64,000 bases of DNA from Turnera subulata (taxonomy: Eukaryota > Streptophyta > Magnoliopsida > Malpighiales > Passifloraceae). Below, piece after piece: positions 60,449 to 64,000 of this stretch. Made by a program: the position numbers and the translations under genes. Location: assembly GCA_028386065.3 (NCBI GenBank), contig JAKUCV010000222.1:108578-172577 (forward strand), in the 5' to 3' direction. The notes under the pieces were generated by a model. The model was not told the origin of the DNA and did no database searches. It worked only from the letters and a program-made list of their open reading frames with translations. Numbering within the stretch: position 1 is the stretch's first letter; every line of letters begins with the position of its first letter.

Positions 60449-63346
60449 CTACAAAAGCCTGCGATTAAGCTCTGATACACATACTGATAAGGCTTCTCTT
60501 ACTTGAGGATTGTCAGAGTCCATCTGCAGTGCATCTTCATAGAGTCTCTTTGCCTGCTGCAACAACTTCACCTTTTCTTTACTGTTGGATGGTCGTAGAC
60601 GAGATCTGTGTTGCAATGCTACACCCCACCTAAATAAAGCTGCAATCCAGGAAAAAGAAAGAATGTTATAAACCAGTAGAACCTTTTATTTTGTAAATGT
60701 GTCCCATTCATTACACATATAGTTGTGTTTTGATGTTATGTCATGGCGAAGACTTTGCTTGTCCATGACATGTTGCGCAAGATCGATGGGAGGCCTATAA
60801 GAGTACTATGAGGCAGATCCCATCACATGCACACCAAGATCCACTGCTTTGCAGCTCCAAAATGTCCCGCTTGGTAGTAGTTTCTAAGTTAAAGCCAGAC
60901 GCAAAAGCCCCTTTATCCAAAAGCAATTTATTTAAATAACAACAACAGTAGTTTACCACAATTTTTCAAGCTTGTAATAACGGCCTAGATTCCATGACAT
61001 GATTTATATGAACAGTATCCAAAGAAGATCGTAATAGTATACTCATATCCCCCTATCGTCTTAAAATCATTTCACTCTGTTCAAATTTTACTCACCATCA
61101 GGGGCAAAATCGTTGCTTTTGGACATCATGGCATCAAATTTATCGATTGCAGCCAAGAATACTTTGTCAGCGTCAATAGCAGCTTCCTGAAATTCAAAAA
61201 GTTGAGAGTCAGCAGATTCAGTGATCTGATTCAAAACAAGGCGCTCAAACATGATTCCTGTACAAAGTTATAACCATAATCCAACAAATGAAATGGAGCT
61301 CAGAAAATTGGTCCAAACCAAGCAGATAGTACACTCAAGCGCCACCACAATTTATCTACAGGCCTGACACAAAATGTTGCTACCATCAATGTGCAAACTT
61401 ACCGGTCCAATATCTGCGATCAACTGCGCACGAAAAGATAGAGCAAGTCCCCAGTTATACAAAGCCCTTGCATCATTTCCATCAATTGACAATGCCATCC
61501 TATACTTTCTGCCAGCCTCCACAAGAAGTTCTTCGCATTCTTCGCACACATCAACAAGGACAGATGCAACCTTATCTTTCTGCATTGCTTGATCATTTAG
61601 GCCCTTGAGTATCCTGCTATGGTTCTCAAAAGACAATGGATCCCTTCTTGAAAGCAGACTTCTCAACTCACGGCTAATCCTTAACTTTAGCTCACCATGA
61701 AGAAGGTATGTGTTTCCCAACTGCCCAACAGCTAGCAAACTCATGGGCTTCATGGCTATGGCTTTCGACAGTAACTTGGCAGACTTGTACAGTATGATCT
61801 CGGCCTGCTCTTCATCACGTCTGCCCCTCATGCAGTCCTTGGCTTTCTTCAAAAGGTTGTTAGCTTCTGTAAGATGCCTATCAAACAACACATCATCTGA
61901 AATAGGCGAAGAAGGACCAAATCCATCTGCAGTAGGGTTGTAATCATCCACATCCAAATCATTATTCATCATACGTTCTCCGACCTGAGAATTGAAAATC
62001 TCATCTTCACTCATGTTCCTTCTGTAGGAAGACCTATAAGTTCCATTAGTTTTTCCAGACGTCTGCCTTCTTGTAAAGGAAGCTTTTGTTTCAATATGTT
62101 TCAACCTTACACTAAAATCCACAGAATCATGCGGATTACCATTCGATTCCCATTCTTCTGTTTCACTATCTTGATCCATCCTCCGAGAGGCAGCGCGATC
62201 ATTCGCAAATTGCTCAATATTATCATTGACAAAATACCTTTTACCATCATTTCTTCTTTTCACATATCCATTCATCTCCCCTCGGTTCAGTTTTGCATTT
62301 TCAGGAACTATTCTTATTCTTTTCTCTTCATCCCAATCCAATGCAGATCTACCGATTGCATCTTGAAAAAACAAAGTATCGGTATTTCCTTTACCATTAT
62401 CAGTAGCATCAATGACCCGCCTTTTCATTTCCGGGGCTGAATTGTTTCCCCGACTTTGCTCACTCTCCAAATCCTCCAGAGTCCCTTGCTTGACATTATC
62501 TTTATTTTTCTGTTTACTAGGCTTAGAGTTAATTGATTTCTCCCCAAAAAAGCTGCCAATATATTGCAAGAGCACAAAACCAGTTTCACCATTTTCTTTC
62601 CTTTTTCTGGAAGATTTCTGGTTCTCAACCAGTACACCATTTGCGGTATCCACATTGTCAATAGTTGCCTCCACAACTCCTCTAGTACTCAAAGCCGATG
62701 ACTTGATTGATTCAATGGCATCAACAAATTCTTCCAAATCCGATAATTCAATCTCTTTTGTATCAATAGCTCTTTTCAAGTTATCAACTTTAGAATCAAA
62801 CCCATCAAAGAATTCAACCAAGGTCCTCAACTTCTCACCATAAACCCTGAAAGTCTCCTCTTTTGCCTTCCTCTTAATTGCACTTACACTGAACTCATTA
62901 AAATTCCCTCCGCGAACAAACCCAATTGAAAACCCAACAGCGAAAACCAAAGCCGAAGCTGGGAAAACGACGATCGACGAAACCTTGACTCGAGCAATGG
63001 CAAAAGCTAAGAAAGCTCCCAATAGAAACGTAAAGACATGCTTTTTATCATCAATGCCTAGTGAAAGTAGGAAACTACGCAGCGGAGTTGACTCACCCGA
63101 GTTGACCGAGTCGCCATCGAGTCCCACGTCTTCCCAGCCACCATAACTGATTGCATTGGTGGTGAGAGATGAGTTGATGGGAGAGAGGATTGGGGGTTTA
63201 AGTGGGTAGATAAGTTTTGAGCAGGAAATATGGCGGAGGAACTTTTTATTTTGTCGAGAAAGGGATGGAAAGTGGAAGAGGAAAATTGGAGGAGGGAATT
63301 GTAGATGTGTGTGGTTAATTGGGTTCACATCAATTAGGGTTTTCAT
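60449..63346 (-). CDS. Plastid-type membrane-anchored TPR protein
   Basis: Three exons on the minus strand, 63346-61403, 61186-61096 and 60639-60449, give 741 residues. The first 60 residues are rich in Ser, Pro, Lys, His and Phe and poor in acids, as in a chloroplast transit peptide. Two hydrophobic helices follow at about 103-120 and 123-145. A long charged, probably disordered stretch (about 215-490) separates them from a C-terminal helical part. That part has tetratricopeptide-like repeats (DARALYNWGLALSFRAQ; ALFRWGVALQHRS; AKRLYEDALQMD). TPR arrays bind other proteins, so a role in plastid membrane complex assembly is a reasonable inference, but I cannot name an ortholog. All splice phases agree and the gene looks complete. 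Confidence 0.85.
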
Positions 63347-64000
63347 TGGGGGTGTTCTATGGAGAAGAAGCTTTAAATTCGTAATAACCAGAGAGAGCTA
63401 TGAGCTCAGGTTCTCTTGGGCACAGACGCACAGTTACAGTTACGGTTAGAAGACGCATAGGTTACTTGGTTGTGTGATTCTCAAAAATCGGGTTTTTAAC
63501 GACAACGAAGTGTCTTCTTGAGATGAATGCAATGTTATCAAAGAAAACGAGACGTCGTTTATTTTCAGTTGGATAAGAGTCATTGCTTGGTGAAAAGAGA
63601 AAAAGCGAGGGTAACACTTGGTTTTAACATGAAGGCAGTCCTGAAAGTTGCAAACTTTGGTTGTCAGTATGGAAACTCTTGTTGTAAGTTCGTAAAATGG
63701 ACTGCCTTCCTTGGTTCTGGTCATGAGTCATGACATGGTTCATCCTCTTCTGGTGATGGTCCCCCCAAAATCTGATTCTTATTTGAAGCAAGAAAGAGGA
63801 CCAGTTCCACAAACAAAAAACAAAAAAGAAAGAGAAGGGGCGGGGTTGGAGGCTCTAAACGAGCCAGGTACTAGTAATTTTGACTCGAATCGTAAGAAAT
63901 GCTTGAGATTGGCTCAAGTAGGCTCATTATTTTAAGTTGAGCTAACTTGATTAAGCTCGGGTTGAATATACATGATTATAAGCTCCCTCATCGAGACTCT
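63347..64000. other. Upstream region of the TPR gene
   Basis: This is the 5' UTR and promoter side of the minus-strand gene. The last 150 bases contain degenerate GCTCGA/GGCTCA words of the type found in common plant repeats. No gene is supported. Confidence 0.5.

Noticed and set aside
61352..61402. Extension of TPR exon 1 to the next stop
   Set aside because: A GTAAGT donor at 61402 and good downstream exons with conserved TPR-like sequence show splicing instead.
1..64000. tRNA, rRNA, CRISPR array, prokaryotic operons, organelle insertions
   Set aside because: None seen on a reading of both strands by eye. A covariance-model scan could still reveal a small RNA gene I missed.

Overview
This window is nuclear DNA from a flowering plant, almost certainly a eudicot. 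It holds long spliced genes with short AT-rich introns and GT-AG junctions, separated by LTR retrotransposons, MITE-like elements and AT-rich spacer. I saw no rRNA, tRNA, CRISPR or bacterial-style operon. The species cannot be named from the sequence alone. All exon models below were built by hand from splice sites, reading phase and remembered family conservation. In every complete model the exon lengths sum to a whole number of codons.

Layout. 1-3872 (-): 5' part of a receptor-like cytoplasmic kinase whose last exon runs off the left edge. 4999-7667: a solo LTR of chromovirus (Tekay/Del) type with a 5-bp target duplication. 8083-9738: a decayed DNA-transposon-like element. 10561-19897 (+): MED16/SFR6, 16 exons. 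21819-26676 (+): TRAPPC13-like trafficking subunit, 12 exons including a 15-nt microexon. 28036-28212: a small MITE. 29297-30368 (-): DUF3700 / aluminium-induced (AILP1/TSJT1-type) protein. 31853-39735 (-): large subunit of U2AF (U2AF65), 18 exons, one intron with a GC donor. 40618-44910: a complete but dead Ty1-copia element. 45003-45583: a hAT-type non-autonomous element. 46286 to about 51.8 kb: a second, badly decayed Ty1-copia element on the minus strand that contains a LINE endonuclease fragment (49229-50044, +). 52.4-57.5 kb: spacer with no gene I can support. 57852-59245 (+): CBSX5-like CBS-domain protein. 60449-63346 (-): a plastid-type membrane-anchored TPR protein.

The genes are not a functional cluster. 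MED16 (transcription), U2AF65 (splicing) and TRAPPC13 (vesicle tethering) are housekeeping genes. The kinase, the DUF3700 protein and the CBSX5-like protein belong to families often linked to stress or metabolic signalling. I found no new multi-gene system. The unusual content is structural: a tandem triplication of a MED16 exon tail with its splice donor, a GC-AG intron and a T23 tract inside the gene for a splicing factor, a possible spliced leader in the solo LTR, two LTRs ending in TA, and layered transposon insertions between 40 and 52 kb.
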